Shown here: positions 26,991-36,484 of the stretch, piece after piece
Numbering within the stretch: the first letter of the stretch is position 1
How the letters are laid out: each line of letters opens with the position of its first letter
Translations under genes and position numbers: made by a program
The notes under the pieces: model-generated
Seen by the model: the letters and a program-made list of their open reading frames with translations, nothing else
What the model was told of the DNA's origin: nothing
The model's database searches: none
Assembly: GCA_963702495.1 (NCBI GenBank)
Contig: CAVPDA010000007.1
Span: 118,459 to 182,458 of the forward strand
Source: CAVPDA01 sp963702495
Lineage (GTDB): Bacteria > Pseudomonadota > Gammaproteobacteria > Burkholderiales > Rhodocyclaceae
Direction of reading: 5' to 3'
DNA: 64,000 nucleotides

Positions 26991-29323
26991 GAGTTCCCGC
27001 GCGCTGGGCGGTGGCGCTCTGGCTTGCCGGCCTCGTGCTGTGCGTAGTCATCATCGCCCGCACCAGCTTCACCGCCGACATGACGGCATTCCTGCCGCGT
27101 TTGCCGACGCCGGCGCAGCAGGTGCTGGTGGAGCAGTTGCGCGACGGCGTGGTGTCCCGGCTCGTCCTCGTCGGCATCGAGGGTGCGCCGACGCAAAGGC
27201 TGGCCGGGATCAGCAAGGCGCTCGCTGCGCGGCTGCGCCAGGACAGCCGGTTCGCCGCGGTGAACAACGGCGAAACCGAAGGCCTCGCGGCCGATGCCGA
27301 GTTCCTGCTGCGTCACCGCTATCTGCTTAGCTCCCAGGTCACGCCGGAACACTTCTCCGCCGCATCCCTGCGTACCGCACTGGAAGATCAGTTGCAGTCG
27401 CTGGGCTCGGCGGCGGGCGTGTTCGTCGAGCGCCTGCTGGCGCAGGATCCGACCGGCGAAGTGCTGCACTTGCTGGAGCAATTCGAGGCCCAGGCCAGGC
27501 CGGGGAGCCGGCATGGCGTGTGGTTCGCCGGCGACGGCCGGCGTGCCCTGATGGTGGTGCAGACCCGCGCCGCCGGCTTCGACATCGACGCCCAGCAACA
27601 GGCGATGGCCGGCATCCGCAGCGCCTATGACCAGGCGGCGGGCGCCGCCGCCGGCGACCTGGGCCTGCTTCTGACCGGCCCGGGGGTGTTCGCGGTGCAC
27701 AGCCGCGCCGCCATCCGCGGCGACGCCGAGCGCTTTTCCGTGATCGCGACGCTCCTGATCGCCGGCCTGCTGCTGGCCGTCTATCGCTCGCCGCGGGTGC
27801 TGGCGTTGGGCCTGCTGCCGGTGGCGAGCGGCGCGCTGGCCGGGATCGCCGCCGTCAGCGTCGGCTTCGGCGCCGTGCACGGCATTACCCTCGGCTTCGG
27901 CGCCACCCTGATCGGCGAAGGCGTGGACTACGCCATCTACCTGTTCACCCAGAACGCCCCCGGCGAGGCGCCGGAGAAGACCCTGCAGCGCCTGTGGCCG
28001 ACGCTGCGCCTGGGCGTGATGACTTCGGTATGCGGCTTCAGCGCCATGCTGCTGTCGGGCTTTCCGGGGCTGGCCCAGCTCGGCCTGTTCTCCATCAGCG
28101 GCCTGCTGGCGGCCGTCGCCGTGACGCGCTGGGTGCTGCCGGCGTTGCTGCCGCAGGGCTTCACGGCGCGCGCCGTGGCGCGTCTGCGCCCGGCGATCGC
28201 GGCGCTGGTGCGGCGGGCGCCGCGGCTGCGCTACCTCCTGCTGGCGGCGGTGGCCGCTGCGCTGGTGTACGTGGCGCCGCAATCGCGCTCGATGTGGAGA
28301 GAGGATCTGGCGGGCCTGAGCCCGGTTCCCCGCAGCGATTCTTTGCTGGACGAGCAGTTGCGGCGCGAGCTCGGCGCGCCCGACGTGCGCCATCTCATCG
28401 TCATCGATGCCGCGACGCCGGACGAGGCGCTGGCCGCCGGCGAGCGCGTTGGGGCGACGCTGCGCCGCCTCGCCGGGGAGGGGGTGCTGGCCGGGTTCGA
28501 TGCCCCCGATGCCCATCTGCCGAGCCGGGAGACCCAGCTCGCCCGCCAGCGCGCCCTGCCGCCGCCGGAGGAACTGCGCAAAGCGCTGGACCAGGCGCTG
28601 GTTGGCCTTCCCTTCCGCGCCGGCGTGTTCGAACCCTTCCTGGAACAGGTGGAGGCGGCCCGCCATCAGCCGCTGGTGGAGCGCGCCGCCCTGCAGGGCA
28701 CGACTCTGGCATTGAAGCTGGATTCGCTGCTGATCCGGCGCACCTCGGGCTGGGCGGCGATGCTGCCGCTGCGCGGCGTGGCCGATCCCCAGCGCCTGCA
28801 ACGGGAAGTCGCGGCGCTGAAGGATGCCCGGGTGGTGATGCTCGACCTCAAGCGCGAAACGGATCAGCTCTATCGCAGTTACCTGGGCGAGGCGCTGGCC
28901 CTGTCCGCGGCGGGAGCCGCCATCATCGTCGCCCTGCTGTCGGCGAGCCTGCGCGCGCCGCGCCGTGTGTTCGACGTGGTGGCGCCGCTGGCAGCCGCGG
29001 TGCTGATCACCTGCGCCGTGCTGCTCCTGACCGTGGGCAAACTCACCCTGTTCCACCTCGTGGGATTTCTGCTGGTGGTGGCGGTGGGGTCGAACTACAC
29101 CCTGTTCTTCGACCGGCAGAACATGCCGGGCAACGGCGGCGAGCGCACCTACGTGTCGCTGGCGCTCGCCAACTTGTCCACCATGATCGGCTTCGGTCTG
29201 CTGTCGTTCTCCAGCGTTCCGGTGCTTGCCGCGATCGGTACCACGGTGGGGCTCGGCGCATTCCTCAGTCTGGCGTTCGCCGCCATGCTGGCGGGGCGAG
29301 CGCCGGAGGCGAGCGCGCGATGA
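26987..29323 (+). CDS. MMPL/RND-type lipid exporter
   Basis: The 778-residue inner-membrane protein has two repeated halves, each with a periplasmic loop and five to six helices. It has GFGATLIGEGVDYAIYLFTQ in the first half and VGFLLVVAVGSNYTLFFDRQ in the second, where RND transporters place proton-relay acidic residues. It would move the finished aryl polyene or its lipid conjugate out of the inner membrane. It starts GTG and is flanked by the LolA-like gene and the lipoprotein gene. Confidence 0.9.
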   Translation: MRVPARWAVALWLAGLVLCVVIIARTSFTADMTAFLPRLPTPAQQVLVEQLRDGVVSRLVLVGIEGAPTQRLAGISKALAARLRQDSRFAAVNNGETEGLAADAEFLLRHRYLLSSQVTPEHFSAASLRTALEDQLQSLGSAAGVFVERLLAQDPTGEVLHLLEQFEAQARPGSRHGVWFAGDGRRALMVVQTRAAGFDIDAQQQAMAGIRSAYDQAAGAAAGDLGLLLTGPGVFAVHSRAAIRGDAERFSVIATLLIAGLLLAVYRSPRVLALGLLPVASGALAGIAAVSVGFGAVHGITLGFGATLIGEGVDYAIYLFTQNAPGEAPEKTLQRLWPTLRLGVMTSVCGFSAMLLSGFPGLAQLGLFSISGLLAAVAVTRWVLPALLPQGFTARAVARLRPAIAALVRRAPRLRYLLLAAVAAALVYVAPQSRSMWREDLAGLSPVPRSDSLLDEQLRRELGAPDVRHLIVIDAATPDEALAAGERVGATLRRLAGEGVLAGFDAPDAHLPSRETQLARQRALPPPEELRKALDQALVGLPFRAGVFEPFLEQVEAARHQPLVERAALQGTTLALKLDSLLIRRTSGWAAMLPLRGVADPQRLQREVAALKDARVVMLDLKRETDQLYRSYLGEALALSAAGAAIIVALLSASLRAPRRVFDVVAPLAAAVLITCAVLLLTVGKLTLFHLVGFLLVVAVGSNYTLFFDRQNMPGNGGERTYVSLALANLSTMIGFGLLSFSSVPVLAAIGTTVGLGAFLSLAFAAMLAGRAPEASAR

Positions 29324-30069
29324 AGCTATTGCCTTTTCTCTGCGCAGCGGTGCTGGTGCTGACCGGCTGCGCTTTCAACCGACCGCCCAGGATTCCGATG
29401 GATACGATCTCCGACGTGTCGCCCGGCGCAGCGGCAGGCCGCGCCTTGCTGGTGATGCTGCCCGGGGCCTACGATGGCCCGCAGGACCTCGTCAGTCATG
29501 GTTTCGTGAGCGCGATACGGGAGCGCCACCTGGCGGTGGACGTGGTGGCGGTGGATTCCCACCTCGGCTATTTCACAGGTCAGACCATCATCGAGCGGCT
29601 GCAGCAGGACGTGATCGAGCCGGCGCGGGCGCGGGGCTACGGTGCGGTCTGGCTCGCCGGCATATCGCTGGGCGGGTACGGTTCCCTGCTCTACGCCAGG
29701 GAGCGTGCCGCCGAAATCGACGGCATCATCGTGCTGGCACCGTTTCTCGGGACGCGGGGTGTGGTGGCGGAGATCGAGCGCGCCGGCGGTCTCGCCGCCT
29801 GGCAGCCGGAACCGTTCCCGGCGCACGACTACGAGCGCGCCCTGCTGGTCTGGCTGAAGGACTACGGAGCTGACCATGGGTCGATTCCCCCCATCTACCT
29901 GGGCTATGGCGCGGACGACCGCTTCGCCGCTGCGCACCGCCTGCTCGCGGCGCGCCTGCCGCGCAGCCGCGTGTGGACGCTGCCGGGCGGGCACGACTGG
30001 CCGACCTGGAAGGCGTTATGGACGGGGATGCTCGATGCCGGCGTGATGTCCCGGCTAGCGCCGAGATGA
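29320..30069 (+). CDS. Lipoprotein with alpha/beta-hydrolase fold
   Basis: The 249-residue protein has a lipoprotein signal ending in the lipobox LTGC at about residue 20. The hydrolase body has a nucleophile elbow GISLGGYGSLLY and a C-terminal PGGHDWPTWK with a candidate catalytic His; YGADDRF may hold the Asp. It is probably attached to the envelope facing the periplasm and could release or transfer the polyene acyl group. It overlaps the exporter by four bases. Confidence 0.82.
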   Translation: MKLLPFLCAAVLVLTGCAFNRPPRIPMDTISDVSPGAAAGRALLVMLPGAYDGPQDLVSHGFVSAIRERHLAVDVVAVDSHLGYFTGQTIIERLQQDVIEPARARGYGAVWLAGISLGGYGSLLYARERAAEIDGIIVLAPFLGTRGVVAEIERAGGLAAWQPEPFPAHDYERALLVWLKDYGADHGSIPPIYLGYGADDRFAAAHRLLAARLPRSRVWTLPGGHDWPTWKALWTGMLDAGVMSRLAPR

Positions 30070-30920
30070 TCCGCGGCGACGCTTCGGCAAGGATGGCCGG
30101 GCCGCCGCCGCGCCGGTGGCGCCCCGCACCGGTGTTCTGGGTCTCGGCCGGCGTGCATGCGGCCGCGGCCGCGGCGGCACTGGTACGGCCCGAGTGGTGG
30201 CCGTGGGCCGCCGGCGCCGTCGTCGGCAACCATGCGCTTCTCGCCGGCGCCGGACTGTGGCCGCGCAGTTCTCTGCTGGGGCCGAACCTGGTGCGGCTGC
30301 CGCAGGCTGCCGCGCGCCGCCGCGAAATCTGCATCACGTTCGACGACGGTCCCGATCCGGAGGTGACGCCGCGCGTGCTCGACCTGCTGGACCGGCACGG
30401 CGCCAAGGCCAGCTTCTTCTGCATCGGCGAGCGTGCGCTGGCCCACCCCGGCATCGTGGAGGACGTCGTGCGCCGCGGTCACGGCGTGGAGAACCACAGC
30501 CAGCGGCACTCCACGGCGTTCGGCTGGTATGGGCCGGGCCGGCTGCAGCGGGAGATCGAAGCGGCCCAGCGCGCGCTCTCCGGTATCACCGGCAGGGCGC
30601 CGCGCTTCTTCCGCGCTCCGTTCGGCATGCGCAACCCGCTGCTGGAGCCCGTGCTGGCACGGTGCGGACTGCGGCTCGTGTCGTGGACCCGGCGCGGCTA
30701 CGACACGGTGCGGCGCGATCCGGCGCCGGTTCTGGCGCGCTTGTCGGACCGGCAGGCCGCGGGGGAGGTGCTGTTGCTGCACGACGGCACTTACGCGCGT
30801 TGCGCCGATGGCACGCCGGTCGTGCTGGCCGTCCTGCCCCCATTGCTGAAGCGGGTGGAGGAGGCGGGGCTGCGGCCCGTGTCCCTGAGCGCTGCCTGCG
30901 GCGATGGATCCGGCATATAG
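30066..30920 (+). CDS. Polysaccharide deacetylase (NodB domain), membrane-anchored
   Basis: The 284-residue protein has two N-terminal hydrophobic stretches and then a NodB domain. The metal and catalytic residues are in ITFDDGPDPEVTPRVL, the His pair in ENHSQRHSTAFGW, the Arg in FFRAPFGMRNP, and the His in LLLHDGTYAR. It would remove acetyl groups from a carbohydrate, perhaps the sugar part of a polyene glycolipid. The ATG at 30066 overlaps the previous stop. Confidence 0.88.
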   Translation: MIRGDASARMAGPPPRRWRPAPVFWVSAGVHAAAAAAALVRPEWWPWAAGAVVGNHALLAGAGLWPRSSLLGPNLVRLPQAAARRREICITFDDGPDPEVTPRVLDLLDRHGAKASFFCIGERALAHPGIVEDVVRRGHGVENHSQRHSTAFGWYGPGRLQREIEAAQRALSGITGRAPRFFRAPFGMRNPLLEPVLARCGLRLVSWTRRGYDTVRRDPAPVLARLSDRQAAGEVLLLHDGTYARCADGTPVVLAVLPPLLKRVEEAGLRPVSLSAACGDGSGI

Positions 30921-31683
30921 CGCCCTGGTGGACGCCGCGACGCGTCCCTTTCTGCCCGCCGGCAGGTACCCGTGGCACTTCGCGCGCGGCAAACTGCGCC
31001 ACGATCCGGTATTCCTGCATTTGTTACGCTATGGCCAGATTCGCGACGGCGGGCGGCTGCTGGACCTGGGCTGCGGCTACGGGCTGCTGCCGGCCCTGCT
31101 GCTGGCGGCGCAGGACCGCTACCGGCGCGGCGATTGGCCTGCCGACTGGCCGCCACCACCGCTCGATCTCGACCTGCACGGCGTCGAACTGCGGCCTGAT
31201 CGGGTGCAAGCGGCCCGCGCCGCGCTGGGCAGACAGGCTGCGGTCGAGCAGGGCGACCTCCGCACCGCACCCCTGCCGGCGAGCGCGGTGATCGTCATCC
31301 TCGACGTGTTGCTGTACCTGGACCACGCGCAGCAGCGCGCCGTCCTGTCGCGGGTCATGGACGCCCTGCTGCCGGGTGGCGTGCTGCTGCTGCGCGAAGC
31401 CGATGCCGCCGGAGGTTTTCCCTACCACGTCACGCGCTGCGCCGAGCGTTTCGCCGGCATGGGCCGGGGCCGCCCGCGGCAGGCGCTGACCTATCGCGCG
31501 GCCGGGCAGTGGCAGGAACTGCTGGTGGAATTGGGCTTCACCGTGCGCGCTCAGCGCATGGATCAGGGCACGCCGTTCTGCAATGTCCTGTTCGTGGCCA
31601 CGAAGGGCGCGAGCCCTGCGGCCGGCGGCGCCACGAACTGCCCTGCGTCCGCAGCCGGCAATTTGCTAGACTCCCGGAGCTGA
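30904..31683 (+). CDS. Class I SAM-dependent methyltransferase
   Basis: The 259-residue enzyme has the SAM-binding motif LLDLGCGYGLLPALLL near residue 50, an acidic residue after VELRPD, and motif IV-like VIVILDVLLYLDH. Xanthomonadin-type pigments carry an O-methyl group on the ring, and a methyltransferase in such a cluster is the natural candidate for that step. The start overlaps the deacetylase gene by 17 bases. Whether the substrate is the ring oxygen is an inference. Confidence 0.85.
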   Translation: MDPAYSALVDAATRPFLPAGRYPWHFARGKLRHDPVFLHLLRYGQIRDGGRLLDLGCGYGLLPALLLAAQDRYRRGDWPADWPPPPLDLDLHGVELRPDRVQAARAALGRQAAVEQGDLRTAPLPASAVIVILDVLLYLDHAQQRAVLSRVMDALLPGGVLLLREADAAGGFPYHVTRCAERFAGMGRGRPRQALTYRAAGQWQELLVELGFTVRAQRMDQGTPFCNVLFVATKGASPAAGGATNCPASAAGNLLDSRS

Positions 31684-31771
31684 TCGTCGGTACCGTGCCC
31701 CGTTGGACTGGCCCACGGGGCAATCGCCGCGGCATCGTCGATCGTCGCCCCCATATCTCTGCGCACCGATC

Positions 31772-32965
31772 TTGCAGCCACTCGTCCTCAGCCATTTCAC
31801 GCTGGTAAGCAGCCTCGGGGCGGGGATCGGGGCGACGCTGGCCGCGTTGCGCGAACAGCGGTCCGGTCTCGCTCCCTGTGCCTTCGACACCGTGGAGCTC
31901 GCTACCTGCGTCGGCGAGGTCCACGGTCTGGACGGGCAACCGGTGCGCGACGATCTCGCCGACTACGACTGCCGCAACAACCGCCTCGCCCAACTGGCGC
32001 TGCGCCAGGACGGCTTCGAATCCGCAGTCGCCGCGGCGCGGGACAGGTACGGCGCCCGGCGCATCGGCCTGTTCCTCGGCACCAGCACCTCCGGCGTGTT
32101 CGAGACGGAGCGGGCGTACCGCCGGCGCGATGCCCAAAGCGGAGCCCTGCCGCCGGATTTCCATTACGCGACGACGCAGAACACGTTTTCCCTCGCCGAC
32201 TTCACCCAGCGCTACCTGGGGCTGACGGGGCCGGCGGCGGTGGTGTCTTCCGCCTGTTCCTCGAGCGCCAAGGTATTCGGCAGCGCGGCACGCATGATCG
32301 CCGCCGGACTGTGCGACGCGGCCGTCGTCGGCGGCGTGGACACCCTGTGTCTGACGACGCTGTACGGCTTCCACTCGCTGGAACTGACCTCGCCCGCGCC
32401 CTGCCGGCCCTACGACGAGGCGCGGGACGGCATATCCATCGGCGAGGCCGGCGGCTTCGTCCTGCTGGAAAAGGAGACGGAAGGCAGCGACCGGGACGGC
32501 GTGCTGCTGCTCGGTGTCGGCGACAGTTGCGACGCCTATCACATGTCCTCGCCCCACCCCGAGGGACTGGGGGCGAGCCTGGCGATGCAGGCGGCGCTGC
32601 GCGCGGCGAAGCTCGCGCCGGGGGCGATCGACTACGTCAATCTGCACGGCACGGCCACCCGCAGCAACGATGCCAGCGAGGACAAGGCGGTGTTCGCCCT
32701 GTTCGGCGGCGACACGCCGTGCAGTTCGACCAAGGGGGCGACCGGCCACACGCTGGGAGCCGCCGGCGTCACCGAGGCGGTGATCTCGGCGCTGGCGATC
32801 CGCCACGGCTTCCTGCCCGGCGGGCTGAATACGCGGAAAATCGATCCGGCGCTGCGCAGCCGCTACCTCCTGCACAACAGGAGTGGCAAGGTCGATCGCG
32901 TCCTCAGCAACTCCTTCGGCTTCGGCGGCACGAACTGCTGCCTGGTGCTGGGACGGGCCGCCTGA
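31772..32965 (+). CDS. Beta-ketoacyl-ACP synthase (FabF-like)
   Basis: The condensing enzyme, about 397 residues, has the complete triad: the nucleophile in VVSSACSSSAKVF, His in DYVNLHGTATRSND, and His in KGATGHTLGAAG, with the FGFGGTN loop near the end. It extends the chain with malonyl units. No ATG gives the expected start; TTG at 31772 opens LQPLVLSHFTLVSSLG, the expected N-terminus, while an ATG at 31703 would add 23 unlikely residues. The gap upstream is about 90 bp. Confidence 0.88.
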   Translation: MQPLVLSHFTLVSSLGAGIGATLAALREQRSGLAPCAFDTVELATCVGEVHGLDGQPVRDDLADYDCRNNRLAQLALRQDGFESAVAAARDRYGARRIGLFLGTSTSGVFETERAYRRRDAQSGALPPDFHYATTQNTFSLADFTQRYLGLTGPAAVVSSACSSSAKVFGSAARMIAAGLCDAAVVGGVDTLCLTTLYGFHSLELTSPAPCRPYDEARDGISIGEAGGFVLLEKETEGSDRDGVLLLGVGDSCDAYHMSSPHPEGLGASLAMQAALRAAKLAPGAIDYVNLHGTATRSNDASEDKAVFALFGGDTPCSSTKGATGHTLGAAGVTEAVISALAIRHGFLPGGLNTRKIDPALRSRYLLHNRSGKVDRVLSNSFGFGGTNCCLVLGRAA

Positions 32966-33765
32966 TGCGCGTATTCGTGCAGGGCTTGGGCGTGCTGGGG
33001 CCGGGACTCGCGGGATGGGAGGCCAGCCGGACGGTGCTTGCCGGGACGCAGATCTACGTCCCGACACCGGCGGCGGTGCCGGCCAGCGACCTGCTGCCGC
33101 CCGCGGAGCGGCGCCGTGCCGGCACCAGCGTCAAGCTGGCGCTGGCGGTGGGGCGCGAAGCCATCGCCCACGCGGGTCGCGCGGCGTCCGAACTGCCCAC
33201 CGTATTCTCCTCGTCGGGGGGCGACGGCGACACCCTGCACCGCATCTGCGAGACCCTCGCCTCGGCGGCGCGCGAGGTGTCGCCGACGCGTTTCCACAAC
33301 TCGGTGCATAACGCGCCCGCCGGCTACTGGAGCATCGCCGTCAAGGCCATGGCAGCGTCCACCAGCCTGTGCGCGTTCGACGCCAGTTTCGCCGCCGGCC
33401 TGCTGGAGGCGGCGGCGCAGGTGGTGGCGGACGCAACGGACGTCGTGCTCATCGCCTACGACATGCCCTATCCCGAGCCCCTGCATGCCGTGCGCCCGAT
33501 CCCCGACACTTTCGGCGTCGCCCTGGTGCTGGTGCCGCGGGCCGGCGACGGCGCGCTGGCGAGCCTCGATATCGCGCTCAACCAAGACACCGTCCGCGCG
33601 CCGAGCCGCATCGCCGACGCTGCCCTGGAAGCGTTGCGTGCGGGCGTTCCGGCGGCGCGCAGCCTGCCCTTGCTGGCGGCTCTGGCGCACGGGCGCCCGG
33701 ACGAGGTGGTGCTGGACTACCTGGCGGGCAGCAGTGTGCGTATCGACGTGAACCCATGCCGATGA
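32965..33765 (+). CDS. Beta-ketoacyl synthase-like partner without active Cys (ApeC type)
   Basis: The 266-residue protein resembles the N-terminal half of a ketosynthase but lacks the catalytic Cys-His-His set. The region that should hold the cysteine reads CAFDASFAAGLLEAAAQVV, and FHNSVHNAPAGYWSIAVKAM is the family signature. In aryl-polyene synthases such a protein pairs with the active ketosynthase as a chain-length-factor-like subunit. It overlaps the active ketosynthase gene by one base. Confidence 0.84.
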   Translation: MRVFVQGLGVLGPGLAGWEASRTVLAGTQIYVPTPAAVPASDLLPPAERRRAGTSVKLALAVGREAIAHAGRAASELPTVFSSSGGDGDTLHRICETLASAAREVSPTRFHNSVHNAPAGYWSIAVKAMAASTSLCAFDASFAAGLLEAAAQVVADATDVVLIAYDMPYPEPLHAVRPIPDTFGVALVLVPRAGDGALASLDIALNQDTVRAPSRIADAALEALRAGVPAARSLPLLAALAHGRPDEVVLDYLAGSSVRIDVNPCR

Positions 33766-34199
33766 CGAAAGCCGAGATCGCCGGGCTGATCCCCCATGCC
33801 GGCGCCATGTGCCTGCTGGACGGCGTGCTGGCGTGGGACGAGCAGCGCGTGCGCTGCGTCGCCCATAGCCATCGCGATGCCGCGAATCCGCTGCGCCTCG
33901 ACGCACGGCTGGACGCCATTGCCGGCGTGGAGTATGCCGCGCAGGCGATGGCGGTGCACGGCGCCCTGACGGGGGCGGCGGCGCAGCGCCCGCGGGCCGG
34001 CTATCTCGCCGCGCTGCGCGACGTGGTATGCCGCGTCTCCCGGCTCGACGACGTCGAGGACGACCTGATCATCGAGGCCGAGCGCGTGATGGGGGATGCG
34101 CGCAGCGCGGTCTACCGCTTCGCCGTCGGCACCGCGGCGCAGCCGCTGCTGACGGGGCGGGCGACGGTCATCCTGCAGGCCGAAGGAGAGCCACGATGA
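33756..34199 (+). CDS. Hotdog-fold dehydratase (ApeP-like)
   Basis: The 147-residue protein has a short hotdog domain beginning IAGLIPHAGAMCLLDGVLAWD, with a His in the FabZ/FabA position, and the long central helix GVEYAAQAMAVHGAL with the candidate acidic residue. It is the second dehydratase of the cluster and probably pairs with the ApeI-like protein in double-bond formation. It overlaps both the upstream ketosynthase-like gene and the downstream reductase by a few bases. Confidence 0.87.
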   Translation: MPMTKAEIAGLIPHAGAMCLLDGVLAWDEQRVRCVAHSHRDAANPLRLDARLDAIAGVEYAAQAMAVHGALTGAAAQRPRAGYLAALRDVVCRVSRLDDVEDDLIIEAERVMGDARSAVYRFAVGTAAQPLLTGRATVILQAEGEPR

Positions 34200-34915
34200 A
34201 ACGGGCGCTGGTGACCGGAGGCAGCGGCGCGATCGGCGCCGCCATCAGCCGTAAGCTGGCCGCCGACGGCTGCTTCGTCTACGTGCACGCCAATGTCAAC
34301 CTGGCCCGGGCGCAGGACGTCGTTGCCCAGGTCCTCGCCGCGGGCGGATCGGCCGCGGCGGTCGCCTTCGATGTCGCCGACCATGAGGCCACGCATGCGG
34401 CGCTGGACCGGCTGCTGCAGCACGGTCCGATCCAGATCCTGGTCAATAACGCCGGCATACACGACGACGTGGTGATGCCGGCGATGAGCGCGCAGAAGTG
34501 GGCGCGGGTGATCGACGTCTCCCTCAACGGCTTCTTCAACGTCACCCAGCCGCTGCTGATGCCGATGATCGCGACGCGCTGGGGAAGGATCGTGAACATC
34601 TCGTCCGTGGCGGCGCTCACCGGCAACCGCGGCCAGGTCAATTACGCGGCGGCGAAGGCGGGGCTGCATGGCGCGACGAAATCCCTGGCGCAGGAACTCG
34701 CCAGCCGCGGCATCACGGTCAATGCCATCGCGCCGGGAATCATCGCGTCGGACATGAGCGAAGGCGCCTTCGGCAAGGAGGTGGTCGAGCGGCTGGTGCC
34801 GATGAAGCGCGCCGGCAAGCCGGAGGAGGTGGCGGATCTCGTCGGCTTCATCGCCTCCGAGCACGCCGCCTACATATCGGGGCAGATCATTTCCATCAAC
34901 GGCGGGATGATCTGA
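34196..34915 (+). CDS. 3-oxoacyl-ACP reductase (FabG-like)
   Basis: The 239-residue short-chain dehydrogenase has the NADP-binding VTGGSGAIGAAISRKL, the NNAG element, the serine in NISSVAALTG and the YAAAK catalytic Tyr-Lys. The C-terminus ends INGGMI, as in FabG. It reduces the beta-keto group after each condensation. It is the last gene of the rightward run and overlaps the oppositely oriented glycosyltransferase by 20 bases. Confidence 0.92.
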   Translation: MKRALVTGGSGAIGAAISRKLAADGCFVYVHANVNLARAQDVVAQVLAAGGSAAAVAFDVADHEATHAALDRLLQHGPIQILVNNAGIHDDVVMPAMSAQKWARVIDVSLNGFFNVTQPLLMPMIATRWGRIVNISSVAALTGNRGQVNYAAAKAGLHGATKSLAQELASRGITVNAIAPGIIASDMSEGAFGKEVVERLVPMKRAGKPEEVADLVGFIASEHAAYISGQIISINGGMI

Positions 34916-35702
34916 CGCCGCGCTTGAGCCGGCGCCACGCCAGCAGCGGCAGCCGCAGCAGCAAACCAAAGACGAGCCGCGTGTGCATCCAGGTGAGGAG
35001 GACGTTGTCGCGGTAATAGTCGAAGTGCGACACGCCGCCTTCCTCGGGGCGCAGGTAGCGCACCGGCGCCGGCAGATTCAGCGGCGGCACGCCGCGCCAG
35101 CACAGCCGCACGACGGCCTCGGCGTCGAAGTCGAAACGGCGCATCCAGGGCTGGCGCGCCATGATGTCGGCGAGCGGCCGGATCGGATAGACGCGAAACC
35201 CGAACAGGGAGTCGCCGATGCCGCTCCACAGCGTCTCCAGGTTCGCCCACCAGTTGGAGACCCTGCGCCCGCGCACCCGCAGCGCCGGCGCGCTGGCGTC
35301 GAACTGCGGCAGTCCGAGGATCATGGCAGCCGGACTGGCCTGGGACGCCGCCATGAATGATGGGATCCGGGCGGCGGGGTGCTGCCCGTCCGCGTCCATG
35401 GTCAGGGCATGGGTGTAGCCCTCGCGCCGCGCCTGGAGCAGGCCGTGCAGAATGGCGGCGCCCTTGCCCTGATTGCGCGGCAGGACGAACGCCCGCAGGC
35501 CCGGATCTTCCGCCGCGAGTTCCGCGAGTTTCTGCGCGCTGCCGTCGGTGCTGCCGTCGCTCACCACCCAGACCGGTTCCCAGAAACGGCGCGCCGCGCG
35601 CACCGTTTCCAGCACCTTTTCTCCCGGGTTGTAGCTCGGGATGAGGACGAGATGCGACGCCGAGCGCTCAGGCACGGGGCCCGCGGCTGCCCGCGCCGGC
35701 AT
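34896..35702 (-). CDS. Family 2 glycosyltransferase
   Basis: The 268-residue enzyme has the GT-A fold with VLIPSYNPGEKV, the nucleotide-binding VVSDGSTDGSAQ and the metal-binding Asp pair in TMDADGQHP. A C-terminal hydrophobic patch near LVFGLLLRLPLLAW suggests membrane association. In aryl-polyene clusters such an enzyme is expected to glycosylate the lipid that carries the polyene. It converges on the ketoreductase gene with a 20-base overlap. Confidence 0.9.
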   Translation of the reverse strand: MPARAAAGPVPERSASHLVLIPSYNPGEKVLETVRAARRFWEPVWVVSDGSTDGSAQKLAELAAEDPGLRAFVLPRNQGKGAAILHGLLQARREGYTHALTMDADGQHPAARIPSFMAASQASPAAMILGLPQFDASAPALRVRGRRVSNWWANLETLWSGIGDSLFGFRVYPIRPLADIMARQPWMRRFDFDAEAVVRLCWRGVPPLNLPAPVRYLRPEEGGVSHFDYYRDNVLLTWMHTRLVFGLLLRLPLLAWRRLKRGVRSSRR

Positions 35703-36483
35703 GGGGGCCGGTCAGTTCCTGCCGGTAGTAGCGCTCCAGTTCGGTGACGAAACTCCTGACGTCGCCCGGGGCGTCGAAGCGCCGTCCCAGCCGCGCCCGA
35801 TACACCAGCGGGAAGGGAGGTTTGCGCAGCAGCGGCCAGCCCTTGCCGAGGAATGGTGAATCGGTTTCGATGAACACGGTCTGCACCGGGCAGCCCGCCT
35901 TTTTCGCGATCAGCCCGAATCCACCCTTGAATTCATTCACCGGCGGGCTCGCCGTGCGCGTGCCTTCGGGGAAGATCAGCAGCTGTCCCCCCGCCTCCAG
36001 CCGCTGCGCCGCCAGCCGCACCATGTTCACGCCGGAGTCGTTGCGGATATAGCGTGCCAGTCGCGCGCCGCCGCCGAGAAGGATGTTGTCCCAGATCGCG
36101 GCCTTCATGATGCAGGTGACGCGCGGCAGCCGCGATGCCACCAGCACCACGTCGATGAGGGAGGGATGGTTGGGCGCGATGATGAGGCCGCGTTCGTTCC
36201 GCAGCCCATCCAGAGCACTCAGGTCGAGCCGGACGATGCCCGTCAGCTGCAGCACGCGAAGATAGAAGCGCCAGCCGGCCATGATGGCGAATTGTCCCAG
36301 CGGCGCCGCGACCCGGCGCGGCAGCAGCGGATAGAGCAGGGCAGCGGGAAGACTCCAGGTGAGGCAGGTGATGGCGAACAGCAGCAGTCCGCCGTAGAGC
36401 ACGAGGTACTCGTAGGGGATGCGCAGCCAGGCCATCGCCCGATGCAGATGCTCACCCTCGAGCGAGGCCAGCGACAGCCGCAT
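35668..36483 (-). CDS. Lysophospholipid-type acyltransferase (PlsC domain)
   Basis: The 271-residue membrane enzyme has the HX4D acceptor site NHPSLID and the phosphate-binding FPEGTRT. One or two N-terminal membrane helices precede them (YLVLYGGLLLFAITCLTWSL). It could attach the polyene acyl chain or a fatty acid to the glycolipid core. The start ATG lies two bases from the stop of the MipA-like gene, and the 3' end overlaps the glycosyltransferase by about 35 bases, so all three are coupled. Confidence 0.89.
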   Translation of the reverse strand: MRLSLASLEGEHLHRAMAWLRIPYEYLVLYGGLLLFAITCLTWSLPAALLYPLLPRRVAAPLGQFAIMAGWRFYLRVLQLTGIVRLDLSALDGLRNERGLIIAPNHPSLIDVVLVASRLPRVTCIMKAAIWDNILLGGGARLARYIRNDSGVNMVRLAAQRLEAGGQLLIFPEGTRTASPPVNEFKGGFGLIAKKAGCPVQTVFIETDSPFLGKGWPLLRKPPFPLVYRARLGRRFDAPGDVRSFVTELERYYRQELTGPHAGAGSRGPRA

Positions 36484-36484
36484 G

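Noticed and set aside
26951..29056. Long leftward frame over the MMPL exporter
   Set aside because: Low-complexity Gln/Arg/His-rich translation; the exporter on the other strand is convincing.
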